Shown here: positions 14,061 through 28,000 of the stretch, piece by piece
Position numbering within the stretch: the first letter of the stretch is position 1
How the letters are laid out: each line of letters opens with the position of its first letter
Source of the DNA: Blasia pusilla
Lineage: Eukaryota > Marchantiophyta > Marchantiopsida > Blasiales
Reading direction: 5' to 3'
Assembly: GCA_050084515.1 (NCBI GenBank)
Contig: CM114275.1
Coordinates: forward strand, 19,530,001 to 19,594,000
Length of the DNA stretch: 64,000 nt
The notes under the pieces: model-generated
Seen by the model: the letters and a program-made list of their open reading frames with translations, nothing else
Databases searched by the model: none
Told to the model about the DNA's origin: nothing
Program-made: the position numbers and the translations under genes

Positions 14061-17000
14061 ATGGCCTCGTTCTGTGGGGCTACGATTGCGGCGGCACCTG
14101 CCGTTAGGTTGCCCTCTCCATGTGGTGCATCCTCAGGTCCTTCGTCAACGCAGGGTAGGTCTCACCACGTGAGAAAAAAATGGGCGAAGGAGGTGGAGCG
14201 GAGTAAGGAGTGGGTGCAGGGAGGTGTTTTGGCCTTCGAGGCTTGTAGGTTCCCCAGTGAGCAGCGTGGAGGATCTGTGAATCGCACGTGGGTAGCACGA
14301 GCTGGAGTGGAGCATGATACCTATGGAGCAGAAGACCAGTCTCCTCTGAGCCTCGAAAACGGGCTCGCCCTGTTTGGTCTTTCACCGAATCACGATGTCG
14401 ATTCACCTGCGCAGGTACTGGACTGGTGTGATGAGAAATGTTTTCTCGCTGGTTACAGAGATGAGCCGTGTTGTTTTCTTATCATCCCGCTTGGATTCAA
14501 GCGTTATTACTGTATTTATTTGGAAACGCTTGTCCCAAACTTCACTCATCTCAACCTTGTTTTGCTGAACTTTCGGGTTTCAGCAATCATTTGCAGAGCA
14601 TGATGATGAGACTGATGTCTTGTCTGACACTGAGACTGACAGTGAGCCTGATACTCCAAATTCTGCGAAGGACTTTGTGTACAATCAACGAGTATGTCTT
14701 CTCCACCAATTTGTCACAAGCGTATTGTCCTTCCTTACTGGGCTCAGACTGAGACAGCTGCTTCTCTTCGCTGAAAGTATGAGAGTGCCGCATACAATGG
14801 ACTTAGCTTTCTTACGCTGAATTATACATGCCTTCAATTTGTGTAACAATTTAGGTTTCTCACTGTCCCAGAGGACTTACTTATTCTACCGCATAGATGT
14901 TCATGTAGACTTCTTCTTTTGTGGACTATACTCTCTAACCCCACCTGTACTTGTGTGGAAATGACTGGATGTATTATAGAGGATTGGACTTGTTACAAAC
15001 CCAAAACCCAAAACCCAAACCCAAATGATCAGTTTTTGTCTCACTTAGGAGGAAGCTTGCTTCCATCCACTGGTTTTGATACTCGTTAGGTGCTGGCTAG
15101 AATAAGATTCGTGTTGTCTTCCCTGAGCTGTCTGAATTTTCTGAACACTATGTTGATGTGTGTCAATTTCCAAACGTCTTCCATTTAGGGTGATGGCGCA
15201 GGTAGTTCAGCAGCATCAGTTGTTGCTGGAGCTGCAGGAAGTAATCGTGCAGGGCTATACCGTTCTCCGATATCTGGAGGCGTTCAAAGTGCCACATCTT
15301 CTCATGGTCTTCCACACCCAGCTATTGCAGTTCGTAATTTGATCGAACAGGCAAGTAGATCTAAGGTACCATGAGCCTGTGCCATGCATGTCAAGATTAA
15401 GTTCTGACACCTTAACTTTATGTCTTAGTGATATCAGCCCTCTTTCTTGTTTTTCCAGCATGCTTCAAAAGAAGTAGCGTTGCAGTGGTTTTGACCCTGT
15501 TGTATTCTGGCTTAGTCTTGTGGAGCAGTTCATTGTGACAACAGAAGGCATGGTCATAAAATCAACACGTTGTCTTTGAAGATCCGATATACCTAAGAGT
15601 TATCACGGTGAATGTACAGGCACGCTATGCGCACCTTTGCACCATTATGTCGCGAATGCATCATCGAAGGCGTGGATATCCGTTTGGGTCACTAGTGGAA
15701 TTTGCCACCGATTCTTCAGGACGTAAGGTCTGAACCCGTGAGGTATTTGTTTGGGGCAGAAACTACTTTCTAAGTGTATTTTGATGTATCCAATACGACC
15801 ATCATGATAGACCCTTGTATTCTGTTGTATATGTGCGCTGCGGGAGCTACCAAGTGACAGTATGAGTTGGGTGAGCTGGAATGGTGTCATGGATCCAGTC
15901 ATACTCATATTATTTGTGAACAGGTTCGTGTATTAATGGCGGCGCTTGTCTTATTTACAGATCCCATATTTTCTTTGTCACCTCTTGCGATCCACACCAG
16001 GAATCTTCTGGCAGATCCACGTTGTACCCTGGTGGTCCAGGTATTAATCATATTCTCATCATGAAATGTGCTTGTTTTGAGTGCCATGTAGGATGCTTCA
16101 TAATCTATCAACTTCCTCTTGGTTTCTATTATATGTACGAATCAAGGTGGTCCTCTGTATTGGTTTCAAGGTGTAGGTTTTAGACAAGAAGTCTGTCATG
16201 GAGCAGTTCAAGTCCTTCTTGTCGACATGTTCTTCAACCTTTTTCCAAGAAATCTGGCTAGGATTCTACCTCAGGACCGGTAAAATGTTGCTCAGCAAAT
16301 CTGGAATTTGTTTAGTACGAGATGAAAGTTTCAAAATAATATCACTGAAGAAAAGGTGGGGGATTTCTCGTTGGCAGGTTCCAGGGTGGAGTGGTCTTGC
16401 AAATGCAAGGGTTACTCTATTCGGAGATGTGTATCCACTTCCTCCAGAACAACAGGTATGTGGTTCTTGCATTAGAAAATGATTCCTGTAGTAGACAGCT
16501 TTGAGTAGTGTTTCACCAGGATCACCACTTTGTTTCCCTCTACATCCCTAAAGCGAAAAGGAAATCAGCCTCTGTAAACGTAGTGGTCCTCCCAAAATTG
16601 TACTTCTATCTAGTTATTCTAGATATTCAGAGTTTTACCAAACACTGATCGGGTATTAGAGATCAATTGGCTTACAAGGGGTCAAAGTTTTTGTCAGTAG
16701 TGCTATAGTTTAACCTCAAGCACATGTTGAAATCTTGTTGTATCCTTTAGATTCCTCAGCAACCATGGCTTTTAATGTGCCAACTTGCCTCCTGTAGGAA
16801 TGGGCCCACAAAAATTACACTGTCAAACATCAACACGGAGCTTCGCAACAGTGGGGAAACTTTAACTACTATCGCATGGAGACTATTAGGTCTGTTGTGT
16901 GTCCATCAACAGCTTTACTTCTGTTTCATGTGGATTTCAGAAAGCTCATCATATGTCATAAAGTGTAGGTCTTCATGTGCTTGCTTTTGCTATGGTTAAT

Positions 17001-18216
17001 GGGGACTCCAACATGTGTTAGTGGAGAATTTTGTTATGATTGTCATCATTAAGGTTTTGGCTGGATACTCAAAGTGAAGCTTGCCTGGAACATGTGGCAG
17101 TGATGTGTATTTTGTGGGAGGATTTGGAACAGTTGCCTGGGTGGATGTGAATGAATATGAAAGTGCACTGCCCGATGTCATTGCAGCCAATGGTTCTGAG
17201 CATACCCTACAGGTGTTAAACGTTTCCCTGCTCTAATGCTTTGTGTTCAGAGAGGTTTTTACTGGTTCTGTACCCCTAAGATGTAACATTGGGGAAGTGT
17301 AGCAAAACAGAAGTTGTGTCAATATTTTAGGTTGAATAATCATGGCACAAAATTGTGGAAAGTGGCTGCTCATCATCGCGTTTATGATGCATACTGAGCT
17401 TGTTTTACATCCCTGTATGGTAAGGGTGACTGCTTTGTGTTCAGAGAGGTTTTTAGTGGTTCTGTACCCTTAAGATGTAACATTGGGGAAGTCTAGCAAA
17501 ACAGAAGTTGTGTCAATATTTTAGGTTGAATAATCAGGGCACAAAATTGTGGAAAGTGGCTGCTCATCATCGTGTTTACAATGCATACTGAGCTTGTTTT
17601 ACATCCCTGTGTGGTAAGGGTGACATTAGAAACATCTGTTTATTTTTTCTTAGTTGTCAGTCTTTCCGCCTATGATTTGCATGACTGTTACTCCACTGCT
17701 GATTGTCTCAGAGTTATTTACTTCTAAGAAAATTTCTGAAGCCTGATGGATTCCTTCTTTGTAAATAGGAGTTAAATCTGAAGTTCTCCAAACCTCTGAG
17801 GGAGGTGCTTTCAGTAGAGGCTGAGGTGGATGATGCGGCCCTCATCTCTATTGATAGCAAGGGGGTAGACATTCGAGTTCGACAAGGAGCCCAGGTACCC
17901 TTAGAGAACTTTGCCTTTTTTCCAACATTTATTGATTTGTCTCTTAACAGATTGTGCTCCTGCAATTGTTTAGCAAGTCTTTGAATTTGTTCTTTGACCC
18001 TTTCAAAAGTATGTGGTTTATCTTTTTTTTAGCAGCTTTAGGGTTTGTGTTCAGACACTTGTGTGTTCTCAATTTAGATTCTCGTTGGTATTTTTGCAGT
18101 TCAATGTTCAAAGGTTACCTTTTGACGAGGATCATGCTGTTGAAACGTTAGATCAGGCAGTTTCTGCTCTTCAGAAGGTTTTGGACGATGTTTCAAAAAT
18201 TCCATACAAAGGGTAG
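14061..18216 (+). CDS. FMN-binding split-barrel (pyridoxamine 5'-phosphate oxidase-like) protein with C-terminal DUF2470-type domain, plastid-type
   Basis: Ten exons join in frame: 14061-14414, 14584-14691, 15189-15350, 15620-15722, 15961-16040, 16378-16455, 16798-16889, 17101-17212, 17769-17894 and 18100-18216, giving about 443 codons. Residues 1-50 are Ala/Ser/Pro-rich and basic, as in a chloroplast transit peptide. Residues about 119-155 are acidic. The split-barrel domain runs from ARYAHLCTIMSRMHHRR through YPFGSLVEFATD, PLAIHTRNLLADPRCTLVVQ, GWSGLANARVTLFGDVYPL and GGFGTVAWVDVNEY. The last 80 residues (DDAALISIDSKGVDIRVRQG, then FNVQRLPFDE) form the DUF2470-like tail. The relatives I recognise are the Arabidopsis PNPOx-family proteins of the HugZ / glutamyl-tRNA reductase-binding type. 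Those bind flavin or haem or regulate tetrapyrrole synthesis in plastids, but the substrate is unknown. The start codon is the only ATG that joins the conserved frame. Intron 3 uses a GC donor (GCAAGT at 15351). All exons are open, so the gene looks functional. Confidence 0.88.
17237..17624. repeat. Tandem duplication, 2 x 194 bp, in intron 8
   Basis: Copy 1 is 17237-17430 and copy 2 is 17431-17624. Both start TGCTTTGTGTTCAGAGAGG and end GGTAAGGGTGAC, and differ at only a few positions. The duplication lies wholly within the intron between 17213 and 17768 and leaves both flanking exons intact. High similarity suggests it is recent. Confidence 0.93.
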
Positions 18217-19881
18217 CAAAGCCGGTCAACACCACGTCCCCCCTAGGTCATTGTGATAGAAAGGGTTTATGGTTTATCCAATGTTCGATGTACTGGTCTT
18301 GGAAGGGTGGCACACAACACCTAAAAGGCTCAATTTTTGCCCTTTCTAACTGTCCATATGCCCTTCTGGCTTTCGAGCTTCTCCGAGATGAAGTTGAAGA
18401 AAAATCAGGAACTTAAGTCGGGTTTTCAATCCCAGTCCTACGACCACTGGCAGCAGAACAGTGGATTGGAGGGTCTTGAGGACTAGAATTAAAGCTTTCA
18501 CCAAAAGCTTTCACAGAGCTACTCCTGCCTCATGACAAGTGTTCCAGCTTTGTGGTGACATTGTCCAACATCACCTGCCCCGTAATTTTGTACAGAGTTT
18601 GAGGCTGGAGTATGGCAATAGAGTTTTGGATCAACGCAAGTTTGGGATTCTGCAGTTTTGACTTTCGTGTCCTATTATGGTTTCATGGTATGTCGCTCCC
18701 ACATTTTCCCACAAATAGTTTTCAATAAATTATTACATTGGTCACATTCCCTGTCTTGTCCTTGGCATCTGGGTGTGGCAGACATTCCAATATTTCTTAT
18801 GGTTGAACTCGTCGGAAAGTATTGTTCTTCACAAAGGTTTGAAAATATTTTTACTCATGGGAGTGGAAACTTTCAACTCACTCTGTAATTGGTTACAAGT
18901 TGGGTTAGATGAACAGCAAATGTGCATCAAGAGCTTTAAGAACCCTGCTGGAGTGAGTTTTGGCATACATACTCTGAGCAGTTCTGCAAGGAGGACAATA
19001 AAAGCATCCACACCACATGGCCAGAAGGGCCTTGCAGAATGGTAACAGAGGGGTTTCAGATTTAGGGTGTGATACCATTTTCCTAGTCACATTTTCATCT
19101 GTGAAGTAATGTTATGAACTGTGCGTTGGTAGCAGAATTGATGCTGGTCTCAGAGATTTTCGGGATCCAATACGCATGGACGTTCAACAGCATCTGCCCA
19201 TGGACCGTTCGTTTATGAATCGAAAACACATTATTGTATACAACGAAGGTCACCAAAAAATCACTGAATTGGTTTCTCCTGGTCTTCCGTCTTTGTTTCC
19301 ATTGAAGCGGGGTTTGGCCTGGGATGTTTTTTCCTGTCTCTTCCATCTCGAAACGCAAGAGAATTCAGGCATGGATAGTCAAGAGTTATAAACTCTCCAA
19401 CCTGAGTGGCCCAGCTGGCTGGAAAATTACCCCAATCCAAGTTAAGGAAAAGCTATTAGTGTTGGGCTAAGACGAAAGGTCACTAGTAATATTAGGTACC
19501 GAGAACGCACACATTGCCATATAAGCTCGTTGCCATAATAGCTTAACGAGCGATGAACATAAGAACCTGAAGAGACATAGTTATGAAGACTCTCCTCTTT
19601 GGATTTGAGAAGGGGGACTTTGCCCACTAGTAAGATACCCTGAAGACAAGAAACTAACCGGGTATACAAATTTATTGCCTGTTTTCAAACTTGCATTTCA
19701 AAAGGAGGGTAGGGCACGTGTGACACCACATGTAAAGTCAATAGGTGTGAAAGAATTCTGAAGTCATTGTGAAGAGATCCTTCCACAATAACATAAAATT
19801 TATTGTGACTTTTCATGGTTTTCATCCTTAAAAGTTGAGTCACTCTTTTTAGGACTTTCTTCCCTCCTATTGTAATTTCTG

Positions 19882-20111
19882 CTGGTGCAAGTATGTGTGA
19901 TGCGCATAAGTTTAAATTGCCTCTAATAATCAGTTTAAATTAATTTCAAATGATCCTATTGGTTCTGAAAGTGAACTAGCTTATTAGTTGAAAATGCAAA
20001 GTCTCTGTCCTATTTGCTCATAAGATGAATGATCTTATTAACTATCTTCTTATAAGCCAAGCCACAGGAAAGGTGTTTGCAAATTGAAAGGGCATAGATT
20101 AATAATATAGA
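19882..20111 (-). mobile_element. Degenerate non-autonomous Helitron fragment
   Basis: The right edge reads AATAATATAGA then T, the same 5' terminus (on minus) as the better preserved copies at 12209 and 37546. Internal sequence around 19,950-20,000 resembles the 11861-12209 copy. The left edge is CTGG rather than CTAG, so this terminus is decayed. Confidence 0.5.
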
Positions 20112-21244
20112 TTCTGAAACGAATATGATTGAAATGTTTTCTTAATTCTCTTAACTGATTTCAATGAAGGAAAAGACTGGCTTGCTAGCTAGTATTATGT
20201 GAGAATCTTGCAGATTTTCTAAGATTTGTTTAAAAAAAGTCCTTCATTTATTACGGGAAATCATCCCAAGTTTAGGATACTCAATATTTTATCATTTGAT
20301 TTGGAGTATATCACCACATATTCAAAACCTTTATGATACAAAGTTTACTTATTTTTCTCTTAAAGTGGCATGAATTCCTTAATTTGAAAATCCAAAAAGA
20401 GATGTCAAAATAGCATTGGAATTCTTTTTAAAGACTCACTAATTTAAAACTAGTGTGGAGCCTTAATAGAAATTTTGAAGGTTCCTTGTTTATGGGAGTA
20501 TCTTCTAGAACATATTTTCTTTTCCCTTGTTCGACCATTCTAGTATTGGGCAAACGGGAACTTCTCTAGCCCTTTCAAGAGGCCCATCCTTTTCTCGTCC
20601 TTTCCAAGAGAGTGAGGGATCCTAATGAACTCCGTACCTCCGCTCTCTTCGGAGGGATGAAGAGTGTGTCTCTACACTCTTCGGAAAATGGAGAGTCCCT
20701 CCGTATGCCCGTTCCCCTTCCTCGAAGGAATGGAGAGGATTCATCCTTATGCTAATTATATTCCCCATGGACCCGATCTTTGCCATTCCTTCCTCCCCTC
20801 CTTCCAAAGGTAGACAAACAGAGATAGACAAACGGAGAGGGTAGGGACAAGGATTAGGGTTTGGAAATAAATTCCATCTTTCCCATCCTCTCCCTCCTCC
20901 TACTCTTTGTCTCCCTAGAGGAACCCTAGAGGAATGGAGAAGGTTTATCCTTATACTTTTGGAGGAATGGAGAGGATTCTTGGAAAAGGTTACAAAGGAG
21001 GTGAGCAAGTTCTTCCTTTCCAACATAGTCCTACTCCCCTATCTCATTTCCTCTCCTCTAATGAGTTTATTTCTTATCTACCTCCCCTCTCTTATTGAAT
21101 TTTAAATAAAAGAAATACCTCCCTCTCTTAATAAACATTCAAAAGCGGAAGAAATATTGTTTTCCTTTCTAATTGCTTATTTTTCCGGCCTCATCTCATC
21201 TCCCTTAATCAAAATTTATTTTTACACTCTTCCTCTAATGAAAA

Positions 21245-21495
21245 CTAGCCAGTGCCCGTACTATGCACGAGCGATATTTAAGCTATATTATTTTAGGAGA
21301 ATGTTTTCTTGATTTGCAGACACTTCTGTTTGTCATATGGGCAACAAGAAACACTTTTGTATTTCCGGTATGGGCACCTTAGTAATATGTTTTTTTGTCT
21401 CTTTTTAATTCAACTCCCTCTCACAAAATGACACATGTCGACACCATAAGAGCCCTTAGAGGAGGGTTTCCCCAAACCTTTTTTATTTATATAGA
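21245..21495 (-). mobile_element. Non-autonomous Helitron, 251 bp
   Basis: On the minus strand it starts TCTATATAAATAAAAAAGG after A and ends CTAG before T. The 3' hairpin is clear: GCTCGT-GCATAGT-ACGGGC pairs over 6 bp (one G-T) about 10 bases before CTAG. No coding capacity. Confidence 0.72.
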
Positions 21496-22054
21496 TTATA
21501 TCAAAGTATGCTGATGAATCATGAAGCCCTTCTTGGTTTAGAATTTATCTCTCATCATCGTTCGTCTCCGGTTTATTGAAAATTAAAGCACTGCAAAATT
21601 TCTTTCTTATAGAATTCTCGGTTGTTGAGGAGTAAATTGAACATTATAAGTTAAACCGCCTTAGCTCGCCTGTTCTGCAGCGCCGCAGCGGCCTTGCGAT
21701 ACCAAACAGGGTTGGGCGTGCGCACAAGAAATACAGGTTTGTTATGAATGCCTACAGTCGAACGCTGAGATTCAGTAGTCACCAGATGGAATCGATACCC
21801 GAATTACAGGAGTTGCCAGATAGTATTTCTCGCAGTAGAACATGTTAGAACATGTTTCTCGCAGTAGAACATGAAATTGTGGAGCACTTCTCAAAGTCGA
21901 AACGATGATCCACTTAGCTTTCAGTTCCAATGTTCTCAATTGCTTATTCCTCGTCTGTAGGTGCTTGCATTTGTAGGTTTTCCAGTGACGGAAGTGGATT
22001 CACGTGTGGAAGAAGCCTTGCCTGTGGGATTATGAATCCCGGACACCGTTGGCG

Positions 22055-25000
22055 ATGACAACGAGGGAGAAAGCGGGTAGCCACACCCTACAAGATCTGT
22101 CGATGAAGATAGAATATGATGAGCAGCAGTTTGGGGAGGACAGTCAGATTGTTGAGATTAATGATACGAATGCCGGGCAAAGGGCGTTTGGATTGTCCTT
22201 GCAGACGGATGCGCTTCCTGATGGTCAGGTGCGTTCGTTGAAGATAAGTTTTTGGAAAGGCAGACGAAGTCAACTAGCTGGTTATCTGTTTGTTCTATAA
22301 TATTTTTTGCGTGAATGAGAGAAACCTTCTCATCCATTGCCCTACCTGAAAAAAATCCCCCGATTCTTTTTGGTCGCCGTGCGTAGCAAAGTGTCACTAT
22401 AAAATTGTTACTCAAAAGAACATCTAACTGGAAAAAAGAGCTTGTTAGAGTCGACTTCTCTCAAACTTTGATTGGAAACATTTGATGTTTGAAATGTAGG
22501 TTAGCTCGTCAGGTACTCCACTTGCAGTTTTCTCTATATTGTCTCTGCTTGGGTGATGCTTCCTGTTCCATGTTAGGTGCCCTGAACAGCAATTCAAGTC
22601 GAACCATTAAGCAAAACGTAAGTGGACTTAATGAAAGACGGCATCAGCCTTTGAACAAGGCAATCTGCAGGGATAATGCCACGACTTCTTCTAATTTTGG
22701 CAGGAAATGTGGGTGCGCAGAAGTGTGCAGCTACAGTAAAGGCGAAGCAACTAGCGTGTATCACTTCCGGAAAAAAGAGTCATCGCACAAAAGAAACATT
22801 TAGGCGACTTGGTCGAGATAGATATGCTGTAGATTTGGATAGTGGAGTATTAACCACATTTCACCGCAGCAAACTTCGATATCTGCTGAAGTCTCTACTT
22901 GAACAACGAAGATGGAACGAGGCCTGTGGAGTACTTGGTGTTTTGCTCGGCATCGGCTATGGCCGCAACAGACCCGAAATGCTTCAGGGCTGTAAGTATG
23001 ACTACTGGGTATGTTGTGGCTACTCTTACCTTTGGAGCAAGAGAAGTATTTTAAATAAAGTGTTTAGTGTCTCCATCTAAAACGAGTGTTGACTATTTGC
23101 ACTTTGAAATATGGTCATTTGTTTTCATTTCAAAATAGAGGGGAGAGTTTGGTAGACTTGGCCCCTAGTGGTCACTAGTGAACCTTCCCCTTGTGTCCAT
23201 CCATCCTTGGTCGCAGAAATTTAAAAATGATCATTTATGCTGTTCTTAAGCATCAAGTAGTGGGACACTTGTTGTAGGCAGCATTGACATTGCTTAGGCG
23301 AGTGGAAGGCTCCCATGGAAGTGCCATAAGATGTAGGCGTATGTTCAGACTTCTCAATCGACAACAGCCAAATGCGGTAAGTTGGCAAACCTACTATGAC
23401 TCTGCACATCTGTTGTTGTAAATGGTTCAGTGTTAAAATGTATCAAATGATATACCAAGAAGATTTACATGACTCAATGTGACCACTTCAGAGGTGCCGA
23501 GGGCAAGTGCAATTGGAATCAGCACTTTACTTAATGAACCAGGGCGACCGAGAAGCAGCTTACAATGAACTTCGCCCGTACGTTTTCTTCCTCCATGTGC
23601 ATGACTTCCGGTTCATTTTGAATAAACATGAAGATTCATGTTAAGTAATATAAGTACTTAGTTGGCTTGTGTGTTGACATCAGAGGTCTATATTCTTACA
23701 TCCAACTTCAAAAACTTTGAAAACATAGAAGGAAAGCGAATCCTCACAGAATCTTCCAATGAAGCATATGTAAGACGTTAATGAGTTCACAAAACCTTTA
23801 AGAAAAAATCTGAAATGGATTGCATGCAGAACTTGTCTGCAACTTCTACTGAGAATGGGTCGGATTGCCTGATAAAGCTCTATCTGATTAGAATCACGAG
23901 ACCTGGATGGGTGATTGGAACCAAGACAGATGTCTATGTGACAGAAAGGTCCTAGACCATCCTCCAGATCCATGTACATCTCCTTCTTGGTTGACCAAGT
24001 CACCAGCAGAAGTTCGGGTGTGTAGGAGCTAATCTCAAGACACACTACCTTATCAGGCAGGAGTAAGAAGTGAATCAGAGGTGAACGGAGCAGAAATAGC
24101 TTATAATAGATGAGCATCAAAGGGAGGGTAGCAGAAGAGACAGTTGCATGGCAGTGAATGAGGTGGAAAGGATGACACCTCAAAGTATGTGGTGGGAGGA
24201 ATCTCAACCTAAGCAGGCCAGGACAGCATGTTCAAGTCAGCACAACAGGCTAGCAGGACTAACTAAACTATTTCTAACTAGAAGAGTTTGTTAGCAACAA
24301 TAAACCTAAACTCTGAGACCTTTCACTCTGGTAAACTTAAGACTCTAGTTACCAGACTAGACATAGTTCAGCTACGTTGAACAAGGTAGGGAGAGAGCCG
24401 GATTAGCAGACAATTCGATCTGTATCCTTATCACCTGTGCGCCCGAGATTGTGGTGGAATTTAGGAGGGTACTTTTTATGCTAGAGGAAGAGAGCATAGG
24501 CAAGGGTGCTAGCAACTGTACTCAAAAGTAGCGATCAGTTTTAGCCATCCAACTGTACACCTCTTATCCCGATTGGATGCTGCTGGTGATTAGGATGACG
24601 TGGGAGAAAAAAGGAATCTATTAGGAGATGAATACTTTCCCTCATCTCAGAGTGAATGCTTACCAAAAAGAGGATGATAGTAGTAGTTCCTTGTTTAAGA
24701 CTAAAAGAGACAAAGCTCATGAGAATGGTCACTTTGTATCAGCCTTTAGGGGTAAGTTGAGATTGCAGGTATCTCTTGATCTTCACACCACTATTATTGC
24801 TCTTGTTTCTGGTTTCCATCGAAAATCATCAATTTACAGTTCCTAACATTTGATTTCTTGCTCCATATGTTACACTAGATTTTGGCAAGTTACTATCTCT
24901 TCAAGCTTGTCCCGAGTCTCCTCTCGAACCACCACCTTGATCTACACATGTCAGAACAAGGACTGTGGCATTACGAACTGGGATCTCAAGTGCACTAGTC

Positions 25001-28000
25001 TCTGTTTCCTCCTGTAGTGAGTTGACAAGGATATTGATAAAGCGCTGGGAGATGGTGGCTTTGGGCCACTCCAAAAACATCTCTTTGCTTTCCATTCTCA
25101 GAAATGTTGGCATTGTGCCATGGTACAGCTCCTCCTCCAATTTCCCCAATTTTCTCAAGTCGGGGGTTCTACATGCCATAAAATAGATGGTCAGAAACCT
25201 TCTTGAGGTTCAAGTTGAATTAACTGTCGACTTTCCCTTATTTTTGTGGCTGCCCTGTAAGATGAAAGGGAAGGCAAATATGTGACTCATTCCTCCAGTG
25301 GACCGTCAGAAATCTGCATGGCCTTTCATCAGTAGAGTTTCTTTCTTTCACATCTTCCTCCACTATAGGCAGATTCACTGCCCTACCAAGGACTTTATTC
25401 AAGAACCCAACAACAGTTAGTAATGCGATCAGCCTTCAGATATCAGTGTGGTGGTATTTACCTTTCTCAAAGTGATCAAGTATCATGCTCATAGTACATT
25501 TCTTTACATTTAAGGCTGCCCTCCAAATCAGTTTGACTAGACTCACTAGAGAAAGAATCATAGGCGGATCATTTTAATTTCTATTCCTGCTGAGGCAACC
25601 TGAGGTCAACTAGTCCTGTCTGTCTGGTTGAGTAAGTTTTAGAATTTGAATCTGTTATCCAATTTCAAGAAATCTCCAAATATGAAGAAGTTTACCTGGG
25701 AATTCTATATTACATACCTGTTTTCTGTTTGATGTCCTAGGAATGAGTGTAAAGTCCTTTTGGTTAATAGTCAGCAATAATAATGACTGTTGTGGCTAAG
25801 TTACACCTGTCTTGGATCATCTTCGGACCCTTGAACCTCCCACCCTCCTTTTATCATTCCTGACACCACTCTCCTTGCTATAGAAATTCCCCTTCTGTCC
25901 ACATAATGAACTCTGGGCTTACTCTTGCCTTTTTCATGGTTTTCCTCAGAATTGCAGATGGTCCTGTGCATCGTGAGGATCCCATCATAAACTTATGCCA
26001 TGGTCTGAACACACATTACCTCTGGTATGAAGCGGTATTACAAGAGGTTTCAAAGTTGGGAATAACTGAAAGCGGAGGAGATATTGGAAGTAAGGATTCA
26101 GATCCTATTGAAGGTATTGGGGAGAATGAAGGTCTGACAACGGATGTCAGCATGTCTTCAGAAGGACACAAGTTTCATCAAGAGAATCGAGAAAGCAGTT
26201 TTTTTTCAAGTGATTCACAGAGATTTAGATCTACAAATCCAGAAGCAGATGCTCTGGCTGGTAATGGATTGGAGGCTGATGCAAGTATCTGGCAGGCCTC
26301 TCAGAGATCAATATATGAGGAAACAGATGAGCAAGGATTTCTGCAAAGTGGAGAGCAGCTGTCACAAAGAGCGATGGTGTCTATCTCTCAAGGTATGATT
26401 TGAGGAGTTCTGATGGCAAACCTGAACCCTCAAGCTCTACTAGGTCATTGATGGTCTAGTTGACAGCTGATGGATATGCCATAACTCTCTGTGATTATTC
26501 GGGATGAACTAGATCCTAAATGTATATGCTTGACCATGCTGGAGAGTTTCATGCCTACATACACGAGTCTTGTTGTAGAATACTAGCAGGTCCACTTCCG
26601 ATTCTTGATTTAAAAGCTGACAATCATGGACGAACTTACCAGCAGCTTGTGCCCATCCATTTGGTGGTTTTAGTATACATTTGCTTACTTCACGAGAATT
26701 CATGTGTCTGTATGTCCTTTCTTTCTATGAAATGATGGAGATAGACTCAGGGTTGAGCCTGTAATTATCTGGGGTGTTACATTTTTCAACTCCGGTGGCT
26801 TGATTGATTTGTTTCTGGTTGAATTTGGGATCTAGTGAAAGTAACTAAATTGTAGAACTTTTCAGATTTGGATCCAAAACTTTTTCCTGTACGTATCGTA
26901 GCACAACCCGGACAAAACCATTACGTGGTTCCGATGCAAGATGCAAGAACACGGGATCTCCATGTTGCTGCAGTTAAACACTTGAAGCAGGCCTTATGCA
27001 GTGTGCCTGACATGCTACCTGCTTTACTTCCTCTTGTCCAGGTGATAAAAGGCAGCCATTCTCCGTTCTCTTCGCTTCAATTTGTGTGGTTCAAATTGAA
27101 ATGTTAGATGGAGTAATTTTCCTGTGACCTGATTGTCTATTTCAATCTTATGCAAAATGAACATGCTTGCTTCTCATAAGTAGAGGAGTGTCTGATGTGG
27201 CTTTGATTGTGCTCCTTCTACAGTTGTACCTTGCTGTGCACGATATCAGTAGTGCAATAGAAGAAATAAACAAGTGCTGTGAGGCAATGAGGAGGCATAT
27301 CACACCATGGAGGTAATGATCATTATGCTTGATTTACCGCTTGAAATGGGATGCAAGTGTTTTTTGCTGTGGGTTTTATGGCTTTCTGTACTCTATTTGA
27401 TCTAACACTCGATATTATGTGTAAATCTGGTGTTTTTTTCTCAGCTTAAAGGCTACGTTGTTGGAGTCCCTTCATGAAAAAGACCACATTCAACTAGCAG
27501 CTTATTACAAGAATGTCTTGTCAATAAATCCAGTATCCTTGACATGTCTGAAAGGTCTCATCAACCTCTTTGCTTTGGGTATGCCTCCTAATCCATAGTA
27601 GGTTTTGATTTCAGTCTGTGATGCATGTAAAGTGCAAATAGTCAAAGGCTAGATTCTTTGAAGACAACAGCCTTTACCTGACATATGAATGTCATGGTTT
27701 TGTTATGAAATTTTTTCTTATTTTCGCAAGGCTGTAATTCAACAGACTGCTGGTCAAAATTGCACCATATCTTCAATGTCCTTGCTCTTGACTTTTGCCA
27801 ACTGATGTTGTGAATACTTGCTCTCGTACTTTTCTCGTCAGGAATTTATAGCACAACTTTTCTCTCATTACATATTCTCACGTATGAGTGTGCTTGTGTA
27901 AATGAACTAAACTAGTCCATCTGCTTGAGCACTTTGTATGACTTGTATATGAACTCTGAGTTTAACTTGTTTTCTCTTTTGTTTTATGTCAGGTAAGCTG

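Larger units (their letters stand above)
18217..22054. other. Intergenic DNA between two genes
   Basis: Holds the 3' flank of the split-barrel gene, two Helitron-like fragments (listed separately) and, at about 20,600-21,050, a Cys/Pro-coding-looking purine/pyrimidine-biased stretch with repeated GAATGGAGAGGATTC-type units. No exon series was found. The leader of the next gene lies in the last few hundred bases. Confidence 0.4.

Noticed and set aside
15000-15026. CCCAAAA/CCCAAA tract resembling telomere repeat
   Set aside because: The plant unit is CCCTAAA; this run lacks the T and is short and irregular.
20622-21026. 134-codon minus-strand open frame
   Set aside because: Low-complexity, repeated GAATGGAGAGG units; no domain and no exon context.
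23680-24207. 175-codon minus-strand open frame inside the 2.4-kb TAF1A intron
   Set aside because: No recognisable domain, composition like the surrounding intron; a length of 175 codons is possible by chance.
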